Source: DATBGO01 sp036558005
GTDB taxonomy: Bacteria; Actinomycetota; Actinomycetes; Streptosporangiales; Streptosporangiaceae
Direction: 5' to 3'
Assembly: GCA_036558005.1 (NCBI GenBank)
Contig: DATBGO010000360.1
Span: 49,297 to 113,296 of the forward strand
Length of the DNA: 64,000 bases
The notes under the pieces are model-generated. The model saw only the letters and a program-made list of their open reading frames with translations. It searched no databases and was not told where the DNA came from. Of the stretch, positions 1-9,097 are shown piece after piece (the stretch's first letter is position 1; each line of letters starts with the position of its first letter). Position numbers and translations under genes: made by a program.

Positions 1-2
1 CG

Positions 3-2309
3 CCGGGCGGCCAGTTCGTGATGCTGGTGCACTATGAGGCGCACCCGCCGGTGGCCCGGCTGGCCCGGCCGTTCCTGGCGCTGGCCGGGCTCAGGATCGA
101 TCCCGTGCTCGGCGGCCGCAAGCGGCTGCGCCGCCCGGCGGGCCTGTCGGTGCTGCGGCTGGCCGACGGCGCCGAGCGGCGGGTGCCGCTGCCGCAGGGC
201 GCGGGCCTGTCCGTGCCGACGTGGGCGCCCGATGGCCGCCGGTTCGCGTTCACCGTCGACCAGGACGACGGCATCGCGGTCTGGGCCGGCGACGCGCAGA
301 CCGCGACAGCCCGGCCGGTGCCCGGGCTGATCGTCCGGGACGTGCTCGGCGGTGACCCGTTCACCCCGGGGGCGGCCGCCTGGTGGTCGAGGGACGGCCG
401 CTCGCTGCTCGCCCTGGGTGCCCCGCCCGGCCAGGCCGCGGTCCCGGCGGCCGCGATCGAGCCCCGGATCGAGCAGGCCGCGGGGAAGCGCTCGCAGATG
501 GCTACCTTCCAGGACCTGCTGCGCACCGCCGCCGACGAGGACGCGTTCGAGGCGCTGGCGAGCACCATCCCGGTGCGGGCGGACCCGGACACCGGGCAGC
601 GCGCCGAGCTCGGCCCGGCCGGCCTGTACCGGCACCTGGCGGAGTCCCCCGACGGCGCGCACCTGCTGGTGCACCTGGTGCAGCGGCCGTTCTCGTTCCG
701 GGTGCCGTTCCCCTACTTCGCCCGCCGGATCGAGGTGTGGGCGGCCAGCGGCGGGCTGGAGCGGGTCATCGACGCCCGGGGGGTCAGCGATGAGGTGCCG
801 CGCCAGGGCGTGCCCGAGGGACCGCGCCAGGTCTCCTGGGAGGAACGGGCCCCGGCCAGCCTGTACTGGGTGAGCGCGCTGGACGGCGGCGACCCGGTCG
901 CGCCCGCGCCCTACCGGGACCGGGTCTGGCGGCTCGCGGACGTGCTGCACGGCGCGCCCGAGCCAGCGTTCGACCTGCGGCACCGCTGCGTCTACGTGGC
1001 GGACCTGGAGGAGCCGCACCGGCTGCTGGTCGCCGAGCACGACCGGGACCGCCGCTGGCTGACCACCTGGGCCTGCGACCTGGAGGAGCCGGGCCGCAAC
1101 CAGGTCCTGTTCGACCACAGTGCCGACGACGCCTACGCCGACCCCGGCACCCCGCTGGTCACCACCAAGCCTGACGGCCGGCGGACCGTGCTCCAGGACG
1201 GCCAGGCGATCTTCCTGCGCGGGCTGGGCGCCACCCCGGCCGGCGACCGGCCCTTCCTGGACCGGCTCGACCTGACCTCGCGGGCCAGCACCCGGCTGTT
1301 CCACAGCCCGGCGGACTGCCTGGACGAGCCGTTCGGCTTCGCGGCCGGCCAGCCCGCCGAGATCGTGCTCTGGCACCAGGGCCCGGCCGAGCCGCCGAAC
1401 CTGCAGGCCGCCGCGGCGGACGGGTCCGGGCGGCGGCCGCTGACCTCGTGGCCGGATCCGCATCCGCAGCTGACCGGGCTGACCAAGCGGCTGATCACCC
1501 ATGACCGGGGGGACGGGGTGCAGCTGTCGGGCATGCTCTACCTGCCGCCCGGGCACGACCCGGCCGCCGCCGGCCGGCTGCCGCTGGTGATCTGGGCCTA
1601 CCCGCTGGACTACGGCGACGCCGGGACGGCCGGCCAGGTACACGGCAGCAGCATGCGGTTCACCCGGCTGTCCGCGCTCGAGCCGTCCTGGTTCGCGCTG
1701 CGCGGCTGCGCGGTGCTCGCCAATGCCACCATGCCGGTCATCGGCGACCCGGAGACGATGAACGACAGCTACCTGGAGCAGATCTGCCAGGCCGCCCGCG
1801 CCCACATCAGGGCGCTGGACGAACTGGGCATCATCGACCCGGCCAGGGTCGCGGTCGGCGGGCACAGCTACGGCGCCTTCATGACCGCGAACCTGCTCGC
1901 GCACACCGGCCTGTTCGCCGCCGGGATCGCGCGCAGCGGCGCCTACAACCGCACCCTGACCCCGTTCGGCTTCCAGGCGGAGCGGCGCAGCTTCTGGGAG
2001 GCCGCGCAGGTCTATGACCAGATGTCGCCGTTCCGCTATGCCGACAAGATCACCACGCCGATCCTGCTCATTCACGGCATGCAGGACAACAACTCCGGTA
2101 CCTACCCGGTGCAGTCGCAGCGGCTATTCCAGGCGATCGAGGGCAACGGCGGCACCGCCCGGCTGGTGCTGCTGCCGCACGAGAGCCACGGGTACGTGGC
2201 CCGCGAGTCAGTGCTGCACGTGCTGGCTGAGCAGTTCGCCTGGCTGGAGCAGTGGCTGGTGCCCGCGGCCCGCGAGACGGCGGCCGCCGCGGCGGGCCTG
2301 GACAGTTGA
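3..2309 (+). CDS. S9 family peptidase (prolyl-oligopeptidase/glutamyl-endopeptidase-like), 5' end outside window
   Basis: Serine peptidase of the S9 type: an N-terminal beta-propeller region followed by an alpha/beta-hydrolase catalytic domain. Counting from the GTG at 18, the nucleophile is Ser617 in GGHSYGAF, the acid is Asp690 in HGMQDNN, and the base is His724 in ESHGY, so the triad is complete. The GTPVQSQR-like segment after the Asp and the HGYxARES ending resemble the glutamyl-endopeptidase (S9D) branch. The reading frame is open to the first base, and residues before the GTG (PGGQFV) continue the family pattern. I therefore think the true start lies upstream and some N-terminal residues are missing. 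No signal peptide can be judged. A 12-bp hairpin follows the stop directly. Family assignment is firm; substrate is unknown. Confidence 0.9.
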   Translation, partial: PGGQFVMLVHYEAHPPVARLARPFLALAGLRIDPVLGGRKRLRRPAGLSVLRLADGAERRVPLPQGAGLSVPTWAPDGRRFAFTVDQDDGIAVWAGDAQTATARPVPGLIVRDVLGGDPFTPGAAAWWSRDGRSLLALGAPPGQAAVPAAAIEPRIEQAAGKRSQMATFQDLLRTAADEDAFEALASTIPVRADPDTGQRAELGPAGLYRHLAESPDGAHLLVHLVQRPFSFRVPFPYFARRIEVWAASGGLERVIDARGVSDEVPRQGVPEGPRQVSWEERAPASLYWVSALDGGDPVAPAPYRDRVWRLADVLHGAPEPAFDLRHRCVYVADLEEPHRLLVAEHDRDRRWLTTWACDLEEPGRNQVLFDHSADDAYADPGTPLVTTKPDGRRTVLQDGQAIFLRGLGATPAGDRPFLDRLDLTSRASTRLFHSPADCLDEPFGFAAGQPAEIVLWHQGPAEPPNLQAAAADGSGRRPLTSWPDPHPQLTGLTKRLITHDRGDGVQLSGMLYLPPGHDPAAAGRLPLVIWAYPLDYGDAGTAGQVHGSSMRFTRLSALEPSWFALRGCAVLANATMPVIGDPETMNDSYLEQICQAARAHIRALDELGIIDPARVAVGGHSYGAFMTANLLAHTGLFAAGIARSGAYNRTLTPFGFQAERRSFWEAAQVYDQMSPFRYADKITTPILLIHGMQDNNSGTYPVQSQRLFQAIEGNGGTARLVLLPHESHGYVARESVLHVLAEQFAWLEQWLVPAARETAAAAAGLDS

Positions 2310-2311
2310 GT

Positions 2312-2343
2312 GGCCCTGGCGAAACCCCCTATTCGCCAGGGCC
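2312..2343 (+). terminator. Rho-independent-like hairpin after the S9 peptidase gene
   Basis: Perfect 12-bp inverted repeat (GGCCCTGGCGAA / TTCGCCAGGGCC) around an 8-nt loop, starting 3 nt after the stop codon. There is no clear T-tract, as is usual for actinobacterial terminators. Confidence 0.7.
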
Positions 2344-2530
2344 CTCATCCCCCCTCGGCCTAAGACATGGCCGGGCGCGGCTCACCCTCGTCACTCGCCC
2401 GCAACGGATCTGGGTGATCCCCTCCGCGCATGCCATAACGTAACCAGCCGGGCATGCAGCCCGACTGGGGATGCTGTGCAGATCGTGTGGAGGCCGCCAG
2501 CCCGGCCTGGATCGCCTGCCGGCTAAGGGC

Positions 2531-3034
2531 TCAGGAGATGTAGCGCTGCGCGGCGAGCTGGTATTCGATCAGCTCCCCGGCCGTGAACCAGACCTCGATC
2601 TCGCGCTTGGCCTCCTCGGCGCTGGCCGAGGCGTGCACCAGGTTGGCCACCGGCAGCCCGTTGGCGTTGGCGTAGGCCTTGCTCTGGTGGGCGAAGTCAC
2701 CGCGGATGGTGCCCGGTGCCGCCTGGTCCGGGTAGGTCGCGCCGACCAGCTTGCGGACGCACGCGACCGCGTCGACCCCCTCGACGACCACCGCGAGGAC
2801 CGGGCCGGTCTGCATGAAGCCGGCCACCGCGTCATAGACACCCGAGCCGAACCGCTCTTCGAGGTCGAAGTAGTGCTTCCTGGTCAGTTCGGCGTCCATC
2901 ATCACCAGCTTGGCGGCGGCGATTTTGAGCAGCGCTTGCTCCAGGCGGGTCAGCACCCGGCCGACCAGCCCGCGCGCCACGGCATCGGGCTTGAGCAAGA
3001 CGAGCGTCTGCTCGATCCCGGTGACGTCACTCAT
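2531..3034 (-). CDS. ndk: Nucleoside diphosphate kinase, long form
   Basis: Transfers the gamma-phosphate from ATP to nucleoside diphosphates through a phosphohistidine. The 167-residue protein opens with the TLVLLKPDAV strand and has the APGTIRGDF loop. The catalytic His134 lies in NLVHAS. Actinobacterial Ndk is usually about 137 residues; here about 12 residues (AHQSKAYANANG) are inserted between RGDF and the catalytic His, and the C-terminus is extended (ending near GELIEYQ). I associate that pattern with archaeal and other long-form enzymes. The ATG at 3034 is chosen because GAGAGGA lies just upstream. The folC neighbour usual for actinobacterial ndk is absent, so this may be an extra copy. 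Confidence 0.93.
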   Translation of the reverse strand: MSDVTGIEQTLVLLKPDAVARGLVGRVLTRLEQALLKIAAAKLVMMDAELTRKHYFDLEERFGSGVYDAVAGFMQTGPVLAVVVEGVDAVACVRKLVGATYPDQAAPGTIRGDFAHQSKAYANANGLPVANLVHASASAEEAKREIEVWFTAGELIEYQLAAQRYIS

Positions 3035-3109
3035 GTTGTTCCTCTCGGTGGGTTGCCCGCATAGCCTAGCCATCAGGGCAGCCTGGCTGGCCGCGGAACC
3101 TGGTCCCGT

Positions 3110-3646
3110 TCAGCCGTGCAGGTCGCGCGGCACCACGAAGGCCGCCAGCCTGGCGGTTCCCGGCGCCAGGGCGGCCCAGCCGGCCGGCAGCTCCAGGACG
3201 GCGATGGCGGCGGTCGGGAACTTGGCCGCGGCCCGCTGATAGCCATGGGCCGGCCCGCCGCCCGGGTCCGCCGCCAGGCTCAGCGCGGCCTGCTGGACCC
3301 CCGGGTTGTGCCCGACCAGCAGCAGCGACCTCGCGGTGGCCGGAGCCGCCGCGATCAGCCCGGCCAGCAGCCGCCCGCTGGCCTGGTACAGCCGGTCCTC
3401 GTACTCCACCGGCGGCTGCGCGCCCAGTTGCGCCGCGGCCAGTTCCCAGGTCTGCCTTGCCCGGACCGCCGGGGAGCACCAGACCAGGTCAGGAACGTTG
3501 CCGGTGTCGCGCAGCCAGCGCCCGGCGGCCGGCGCGTCACGGCGCCCCCGGCCGGCCAGCGGCCGGTCCAGGTCAGGCAGGTCCGGCCAGGCCGACTTGG
3601 CGTGCCGCAGCAGCACCAGGCGCCGGGACGGATCCGCGGTGGTCAT
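3110..3646 (-). CDS. SixA-like histidine phosphatase family protein
   Basis: Histidine phosphatase superfamily, SixA branch (phosphohistidine phosphatase). The 178-residue protein starts with RLVLLRHAKSAW, carrying the phospho-accepting His15, followed by DRPLAGRGRRDA. The second catalytic histidine is His113 in LLVGHNPG. The start at 3646 (ATG) puts the RHAKS motif close to the N-terminus as in the family; the longer open frame upstream has no homology signal. It lies between ndk and a divergent amidase gene. Its protein partner cannot be deduced: no histidine-phosphotransfer system sits beside it. Confidence 0.9.
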   Translation of the reverse strand: MTTADPSRRLVLLRHAKSAWPDLPDLDRPLAGRGRRDAPAAGRWLRDTGNVPDLVWCSPAVRARQTWELAAAQLGAQPPVEYEDRLYQASGRLLAGLIAAAPATARSLLLVGHNPGVQQAALSLAADPGGGPAHGYQRAAAKFPTAAIAVLELPAGWAALAPGTARLAAFVVPRDLHG

Positions 3647-3753
3647 GCTGACAGCTTCGCAGACCGCCTGGCGGCGGCGCGCATTGCACTTAGACTGCCC
3701 GGGGCGGCGCCAGCCCGCGGTGCTGCCGGGACGAGCCGAGCGAGGACAAGCCC

Positions 3754-4668
3754 ATGACCGGTGGCCACCGCCCGACGCCAGGCCAGCGCGGGCGGCTGCG
3801 GCTAGCCGCGGCCGCGGTCGCTGGTTTACTGGCGGCGGCCTGCGGGCCGGCCCCGGCCAGCCAGCCGGTGACCGGCGCCGCCGCGGCGCCCGGCCCGGCG
3901 GCCGGCGCACCGCCCCGGCCGGCCGCGGCGATCCCGGCCCGGCCGCGGCCGCCGGTGCCGCCTGACCCGTCCGGCTCGCCGTCCCGGGCCGGGGCGGCCG
4001 GCCGGGGCGCGCGGCCGCTGGCCGGGACGACCGTCGGCATCGATCCCGGGCATAACGGCGATAACGGCGCGAACCAGTCTTTCATCGGCCACCTGGTCTG
4101 GAACGGCGCGGAGATGGAGTCCTGCGACACCACCGGCACCCAGACCGAGTCGGGGTACACCGAGGCCAGGTTCAACTTCAACGTGGCCGGCTACCTGCGC
4201 GCGTACCTGCGGCGCGACGGTGCCAGGGTGGTGATGACCAGGGACGGCAACCGCGGCGCCGGGCCATGCGTCAACCGCAGGGCGCAGATCATCAACCAGG
4301 CCCACGCGCAGGTGGCAATCGACATCCACGCCGATGGCGGCCCGTCATGGGGGCGCGGCTTCACGGTGCTCGAGCCGGTCGCGGACGGGCCGAACGACAA
4401 GGTGACCGGCGCCTCGGCGCGGCTGGCCCGCGAGGTCAGGTCAGCCCTGCTGGCCCGCACCCCGATGCCGGCCAGCGACTACTACGGCCAGGCCGGCCTG
4501 ATCAGCCGCGACGACCTCGCCGGGCTCAACCTGACCCGGGTCCCCAAAATCCTGATCGAGTGCGGCAACATGCGCAACGCCGCCGACGCGAGGCTGCTGA
4601 CCTCGCCCGGCTTTCAGCGGCGGATAGCCAGGGCGCTGCTCGCGGCGGTCGTCGCCTTCGTCCGCTAA
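3754..4668 (+). CDS. N-acetylmuramoyl-L-alanine amidase (Amidase_3), lipoprotein
   Basis: Zinc amidase that cuts the bond between MurNAc and the stem peptide of peptidoglycan. Residues 1-30 form a lipoprotein signal ending in the lipobox LAAAC (Cys30), so the enzyme should be anchored outside the membrane. A Pro/Ala-rich linker (about 31-90) precedes the Amidase_3 domain. The zinc ligands and catalytic glutamate are visible as His100 (IDPGH), Glu137 (YTEARF), His192 (IDIHAD) and Glu269 (LIECGN). At 304 residues with one catalytic domain and no visible cell-wall-binding repeat, it is a compact family member. It is monocistronic. Confidence 0.93.
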   Translation: MTGGHRPTPGQRGRLRLAAAAVAGLLAAACGPAPASQPVTGAAAAPGPAAGAPPRPAAAIPARPRPPVPPDPSGSPSRAGAAGRGARPLAGTTVGIDPGHNGDNGANQSFIGHLVWNGAEMESCDTTGTQTESGYTEARFNFNVAGYLRAYLRRDGARVVMTRDGNRGAGPCVNRRAQIINQAHAQVAIDIHADGGPSWGRGFTVLEPVADGPNDKVTGASARLAREVRSALLARTPMPASDYYGQAGLISRDDLAGLNLTRVPKILIECGNMRNAADARLLTSPGFQRRIARALLAAVVAFVR

Positions 4669-4779
4669 GCCCAGCCTGGACCGGATCCGGCCGGGATCCG
4701 GGCGCTGCGGGGCAGCTGGCCGGCCCGCACCGCCGTGTGGTCGCGCCGTGCTGGCCGGCGGTGCGCTAGCTTGCAGTCC

Positions 4780-5478
4780 ATGGCGGATCAGGACTACCCG
4801 GTGCCCGGCAGGCCGGGAGAGCCGGCGCGCCAGCCGAGCCAGTCGCCCGCCGGGCTGGCCAGGTACGGGTACCTGGAGTACGACCGGGTGCTCTTCTTCA
4901 GCGACGCGGTCTTCGCGATCGCGATCACGCTGCTGGTGGTGGACCTGCCGATGACCGCGGCCCGGTCCGGCGCCGAGTCCGGGGCGCAGCTGCGGGCCGC
5001 GGTCCCTGGCATCACGAGCTTCGTCATCAGCTTCGCGGTGATCGGCCTGTTCTGGCTCGGCCACCATTCGGTGTCCCGTTTCATCACCGCCTTCGACCGC
5101 ACGCTGATACTGCTCAACCTGCTGTTCCTGGGCACGATCGCGTTCTTGCCCTACCCCACCGAGGTGCTCGGCCGGGCCTCGGCGGCCCAGACGCCCGCGC
5201 TGATCTTCTACGCCGCCTGCTGCGCCGCGGCCGGGCTGACCGAGGGCATCGTCTGGCTGTACGCCACCCGGGCCGGGGCCGGGCTCGCGCCCGCCGTCAC
5301 GAAGCAGATGCGGCTGCTCTACGCCCTGCAGATCGGGCGGATTCCCGCGGTGTTCCTGGCGTCGGTCCCGGTCGCGGTGTTCGCGCCGGGCGTGACCTCG
5401 TACCTGTGGCTGCTGATCCTGGTGACCGGCAAGGTCCTGGACCGGGTAGCGGTGGTCAGGAGGATGGAGCAGCCCTGA
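4780..5478 (+). CDS. TMEM175-family (DUF1211) potassium-channel-like membrane protein
   Basis: The 232-residue protein carries the family hallmark RxxFFSDAVFAIAITLL at residues 36-52, the first pore-lining helix of bacterial TMEM175 channels. About six hydrophobic segments can be seen, consistent with a single six-TM repeat that tetramerises in known bacterial members. The start is ATG 4780, giving a short hydrophilic Pro-rich head; an upstream in-frame start at 4735 has no support. Family members conduct K+ with modest selectivity; the role of this one is not shown by its neighbours. Confidence 0.87.
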   Translation: MADQDYPVPGRPGEPARQPSQSPAGLARYGYLEYDRVLFFSDAVFAIAITLLVVDLPMTAARSGAESGAQLRAAVPGITSFVISFAVIGLFWLGHHSVSRFITAFDRTLILLNLLFLGTIAFLPYPTEVLGRASAAQTPALIFYAACCAAAGLTEGIVWLYATRAGAGLAPAVTKQMRLLYALQIGRIPAVFLASVPVAVFAPGVTSYLWLLILVTGKVLDRVAVVRRMEQP

Positions 5479-5554
5479 CCCGGCGCGGCCCGGCCGGGCG
5501 GGCCGGCCGGCCCGCCGGGGCGGCCGTAGCCTGGAGCCCGCAGACAGGGGGACG

Positions 5555-6523
5555 ATGCTGATGGCCTTGCCGTCGTGGATGGAGCCGGAACTCGCGACGC
5601 TGACCCGCGAGCGGTTCTCAGACCCGGGATGGATCACCGAGCGCAAGCTGGACGGCGAGCGGTGCCTCGCCTTCGCCGGCGAGGCCGGGGTGCGGCTGCT
5701 GACCAGGAACAAGAAAAACATCACCGGCACCTACCCGGAAGTCGCCGCGGCGCTGACGGCGCAGCGGGCGGGTGAGTTCGTCGTGGACGGCGAGCTCGTC
5801 GCGTTCGACGGCCCGGCGACCAGCTTCGCCCGGCTGCAGCAGCGGATGCAGGTGGCGGTGCCCTCGCCCGCCCTCATCCGCCAGGTACCGGTGATCTTCT
5901 ACCTGTTCGACATCCTTTACCGCGATGGCGAGGACCTGCGGCCGCGGCCGCTGCTGGCCCGCAAGGACGCGCTGGGCGAGCTGGCGTTCCGCGGGCCGCT
6001 GCGGTTCAGCACGCACCGCACCGGCACGGGGGAGGCGCACTGGCGGGAGGCCTGCCGCCGCGGCTGGGAAGGGGTGATCGCCAAGCGGGCGGCCTCGCCG
6101 TACCGGGCCGGCCGGACCAAGGACTGGCTGAAATTCAAGTGCGAGAACGCCCAGGAGTTCGTGATCGGCGGTTACACCGACCCGCAGGGTTCGCGGGCCG
6201 GGTTCGGCGCGCTGCTGATCGGCTACTACGACCCGGCCGGCCAGCTGGTCTACGCCGGCAAGGTGGGGACCGGCTTCGACGAGCGCACGCTCCGCTCGAT
6301 GCTGGCGCGGCTGCGCGGCCTGTCCCGGCGGGCCGCCCCGTTCGCCGCCGGGGAACTGCCGAGATCGGGCGTGCACTGGGTCGAGCCGAGGCTGGTCGCC
6401 CAGGTGGGGTTCGCCGAGTGGACGAGCGCGGGCCAGCTGCGGCACCCGCGGTTCCTCGGGCTGCGCGACGACAAGGAGCCAGCCGAGGTGGTCAGGGAGC
6501 AGCCCTCGGGCCGCCAGCCCTGA
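5555..6523 (+). CDS. ATP-dependent DNA ligase, LigD-ligase-domain type
   Basis: Covalent nucleotidyltransferase that seals DNA nicks using ATP. Motif I is ERKLDGER with the adenylated lysine Lys31. Later motifs include the DGELVAFDG region, VIFYLFDILY, EGVIAKR and DWLKFKC. After about residue 200 an OB-fold region follows (FVIGGYTDPQGSRAGFGALL, then VGTGFDE). The length (322 residues) matches the ligase domain of LigD alone: there are no polymerase or phosphoesterase domains and no ku gene nearby. An AGGGGG ribosome site lies about 6 nt before ATG 5555. It could be an accessory ligase (LigC-like) for end-joining or base-excision repair. Confidence 0.92.
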   Translation: MLMALPSWMEPELATLTRERFSDPGWITERKLDGERCLAFAGEAGVRLLTRNKKNITGTYPEVAAALTAQRAGEFVVDGELVAFDGPATSFARLQQRMQVAVPSPALIRQVPVIFYLFDILYRDGEDLRPRPLLARKDALGELAFRGPLRFSTHRTGTGEAHWREACRRGWEGVIAKRAASPYRAGRTKDWLKFKCENAQEFVIGGYTDPQGSRAGFGALLIGYYDPAGQLVYAGKVGTGFDERTLRSMLARLRGLSRRAAPFAAGELPRSGVHWVEPRLVAQVGFAEWTSAGQLRHPRFLGLRDDKEPAEVVREQPSGRQP

Positions 6524-6537
6524 CGGCCGCCGGCCCG

Positions 6538-7455
6538 TCAGCGGACCCTGGCTCCCTGCGCCGCCACCGGCAGCCGCAGTGCCCGCCACCGGTCCGGGCA
6601 GTGCCGCCGCGCCCGGGCCGCCAGCCGCTCATCGCCGGGTACCAGGGCGAGCACGGCTGGGCCCGACCCCGACACCACCGCCGCGATGCCGTCCGCCCGC
6701 AAGGCCGCGACCAGGGCGGCGGTAGCGGGCATGGCGGCCGCGCGGTAGTCCTGGTGCAGCCGGTCCTCGGTCGCGGCAAGAAGCAGCTCCGGCGAGCCGG
6801 TGAGGGCCCGGACCAGCAGCGCGGACCGGGCCGCGTTGAACGCCGCGTCGGGCAGCGGCACGGTCGCGGGCAGCGCGGCCCTGGCCGGCCCGGTGAGGCC
6901 GCGCTGGCCCGGCACGAACACCACCGGCAGCACGCCCCCGGCATCGCCCAGGCTGACCGCGCGGGCGCCCTCGCCGCCGTGGCCAGCGGTCCAGGCGATG
7001 GTGAACCCGCCGAGCACGCACGCCGCGACGTTGTCGGGGTGGCCTTCGATCCGGGCGGCGAGCTCGATCACCCCGGCCGGGCCGAGCCGGCCCTGGCCGG
7101 CCGGGGCCAGCTCGCGGGCCAGCAGGATCCCGGCCACGATCGCCGCCGACGAGGAGCCCAGCCCCCGGGCCTGCGGGATCTGGTTGACGCAGTGCAGTTC
7201 CAGCCCGGCTGGCCTGCCGCCGAGCTGGTCGAAGGCGGCGAGCATCGCCGCCGCCACCAGGTGCCGGCCGTCGCCGGGCAGCTGGCCGGCTCCCTCGCCG
7301 GACACGGTGACCCGTATCCCGCTGCCCCCGGCCCGCGCCGTGACCTGGTCGCACAGTGACAGCGCCAGGCCCAGGCTGTCGAAGCCCGGGCCGAGGTTCG
7401 CGCTCGTCGCCGGGGCCAGCACGGTCACCGGCCCGGCCCGGAACGTCAGGGTCAT
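6538..7455 (-). CDS. thrB: Homoserine kinase
   Basis: GHMP-family kinase that phosphorylates L-homoserine, the step before threonine synthase. Visible motifs are VLAPATSANLGPGFDSLGLAL near the N-terminus, the phosphate loop PQARGLGSSSAA (94-104), and the C-terminal SGSGPAVLAL. At 305 residues it is normal in length. In many actinobacteria thrB follows hom and thrC; here those genes are absent and thrB stands alone, convergent with the ligase gene 14 nt away. Confidence 0.93.
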   Translation of the reverse strand: MTLTFRAGPVTVLAPATSANLGPGFDSLGLALSLCDQVTARAGGSGIRVTVSGEGAGQLPGDGRHLVAAAMLAAFDQLGGRPAGLELHCVNQIPQARGLGSSSAAIVAGILLARELAPAGQGRLGPAGVIELAARIEGHPDNVAACVLGGFTIAWTAGHGGEGARAVSLGDAGGVLPVVFVPGQRGLTGPARAALPATVPLPDAAFNAARSALLVRALTGSPELLLAATEDRLHQDYRAAAMPATAALVAALRADGIAAVVSGSGPAVLALVPGDERLAARARRHCPDRWRALRLPVAAQGARVR

Positions 7456-7483
7456 ACCTCAGCGTACGGGCGGGGCGCGGGGG

Positions 7484-7514
7484 TTGCGGAAGGCTCCTTC
7501 TTATGAGATAGACT
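7484..7514 (+). promoter_or_regulatory. Possible promoter of the MFS/TetR operon
   Basis: A markedly AT-rich patch lies between thrB and the exporter gene. TAGACT (7509-7514) fits a -10 hexamer and TTGCGG (7484-7489) a weak -35, but the 19-bp spacing is long. A GGAGGAGG ribosome site follows before the GTG at 7552. No clean TetR palindrome was found here. Confidence 0.35.
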
Positions 7515-7551
7515 CTAAAAAAAGATTTCAGCTTGAACGGAGGAGGCTCCC

Positions 7552-9093
7552 GTGAATCAGGTGCGGAGCAGGTGGTGGGCACTTGCCGGGCTGAGCCTCG
7601 CGGTCCTCGCGGTGAGCCTGGACGGCACGGTGCTGAGCGTGGCGCTGCCCACGCTGGCCGGCGCGCTGCGCGCGTCCGAGTCGGACCTGCAGTGGTTCTC
7701 CTCTGGCTACCTGCTTGTCCTGGCCGCGGCGATGCTCCCTGCCGGGCTGCTCGGTGACCGGTACGGCCGCAAGAAGGTGCTGCTGTGCTCGCTGCTGCTG
7801 TTCGGGGCGGGCTCGGCGCTCACCGCGTACTCGGCCAGCCCGGCCCAGTTCATCGCCGCGCGGATGGTGCTCGGCGTGGCCGGGGCCGGGGTCATCGTGA
7901 TGGTGCTGTCGGCGCTCACCGTGCTGTTCACCGAGCAGGAACGGCCCAGGGCCATCGGCATCTGGTCGGGCGTCAACTTCATCGCGCTGCCGGCCGGGCC
8001 GATCCTGGGCGGCTGGCTGCTGTCGCACTACTGGTGGGGCTGGGTGTTCCTGATCAACCTGCCGGTCGCGCTGATCGGCCTGGCCGCGGCCGCGCTGCTG
8101 GTGCCCGAGTCCCGGGCTGCACGCCGTCCTGGCCTGGACCTGGCCGGGATCACCGCCTCCACGGCCGGCCTGGTCGCGCTGACCTACGGGCTGATCGAGG
8201 CGGGCGAGCACGGCTGGGGCGCCGCGGCGGCGCTGATCCCGATGATCGCAGGCCTGGTGATGCTGGCCGGCTTCGCCTGGTACGAGCGCTGGCTCGGCGC
8301 CCGGCCCGGCGGCGAGCCGCTGGTCGACCTCGGGCTGTTCTCGTCCGCTTCCTACACCTGGGGAGTGATCCTGGTCGCGGTCGCGATCCTGGGCATGATC
8401 GGCGTGCTGTTCACCATCCCGCAGTACTTCCAGGGCGTGCTCGGCACCGACGCCATGGGCTCGGGCCTGCGGCTGCTGCCGCTGATCGGCGGCCTGATGC
8501 TCGGCGCCGTGCCGGCCGACCGGGTGGCCGGGCTGCTGGGCGCGAAGCTGTCGGCGGTCGCCGGGTTCGCGGTGCTCAGCGCCGGCCTGATGGCCGGCGC
8601 CGCGACCGGGCCAGGCTCGGGCACCGGTTATGCCCTGTTCTGGACGGCCGTCGCCGGGGCCGGGCTGGGGCTGGCCCTGGCGACCAGCGCCTCGGCGGCG
8701 CTGGCCGAGCTGTCGGCCGAGCAGAGCGGGGTGGGCTCGGCGGTGCTGCAGGCGGTGAACAAGACCGGCGGCCCGTTCGGCTCGGCGATCCTGGGCAGCG
8801 TGCTGCTGGCCGCTTACCAGTCCAGCGTCAGCGTGGCGGGCCTGCCGGCCGCGGCAGCCCGGGCGGTCAGGTCCGGCATCTTCGGCGGGGTGGCGGTGGC
8901 CACGCAGAGCGGGTCGGCGGCGCTGCTGGCGTCGGTGCGCGCCTCGTTCGTGCACGGCATGGACGCGGCCCTGTGGGTGTCGGCCGGGTTCGGGCTGGCC
9001 GGACTTATCCTGGCTGCACTCTTCCTGCCCGGGCACCGGGCAGGGAAGCCGGCTGACACCGTCCTGGAGGCTGATCCTGTCCGCACCACCTGA
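7552..9093 (+). CDS. MFS multidrug exporter, DHA2 (14-TM, EmrB/QacA) family
   Basis: The 513-residue protein has the 14-helix pattern of DHA2 drug:proton antiporters. Motif D1/C-type residues appear as LDGTVLSVALPTL in TM1 and motif A as LLGDRYGRKK at the TM2-3 loop; WRWVFxINLP appears in the related form WWGWVFLINLPV. GTG start with a strong GGAGGAGG site. Four bases separate it from the downstream TetR gene, so the pair is one operon and the regulator probably controls its own exporter. Substrate unknown. Confidence 0.92.
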   Translation: MNQVRSRWWALAGLSLAVLAVSLDGTVLSVALPTLAGALRASESDLQWFSSGYLLVLAAAMLPAGLLGDRYGRKKVLLCSLLLFGAGSALTAYSASPAQFIAARMVLGVAGAGVIVMVLSALTVLFTEQERPRAIGIWSGVNFIALPAGPILGGWLLSHYWWGWVFLINLPVALIGLAAAALLVPESRAARRPGLDLAGITASTAGLVALTYGLIEAGEHGWGAAAALIPMIAGLVMLAGFAWYERWLGARPGGEPLVDLGLFSSASYTWGVILVAVAILGMIGVLFTIPQYFQGVLGTDAMGSGLRLLPLIGGLMLGAVPADRVAGLLGAKLSAVAGFAVLSAGLMAGAATGPGSGTGYALFWTAVAGAGLGLALATSASAALAELSAEQSGVGSAVLQAVNKTGGPFGSAILGSVLLAAYQSSVSVAGLPAAAARAVRSGIFGGVAVATQSGSAALLASVRASFVHGMDAALWVSAGFGLAGLILAALFLPGHRAGKPADTVLEADPVRTT

Positions 9094-9097
9094 CCGC

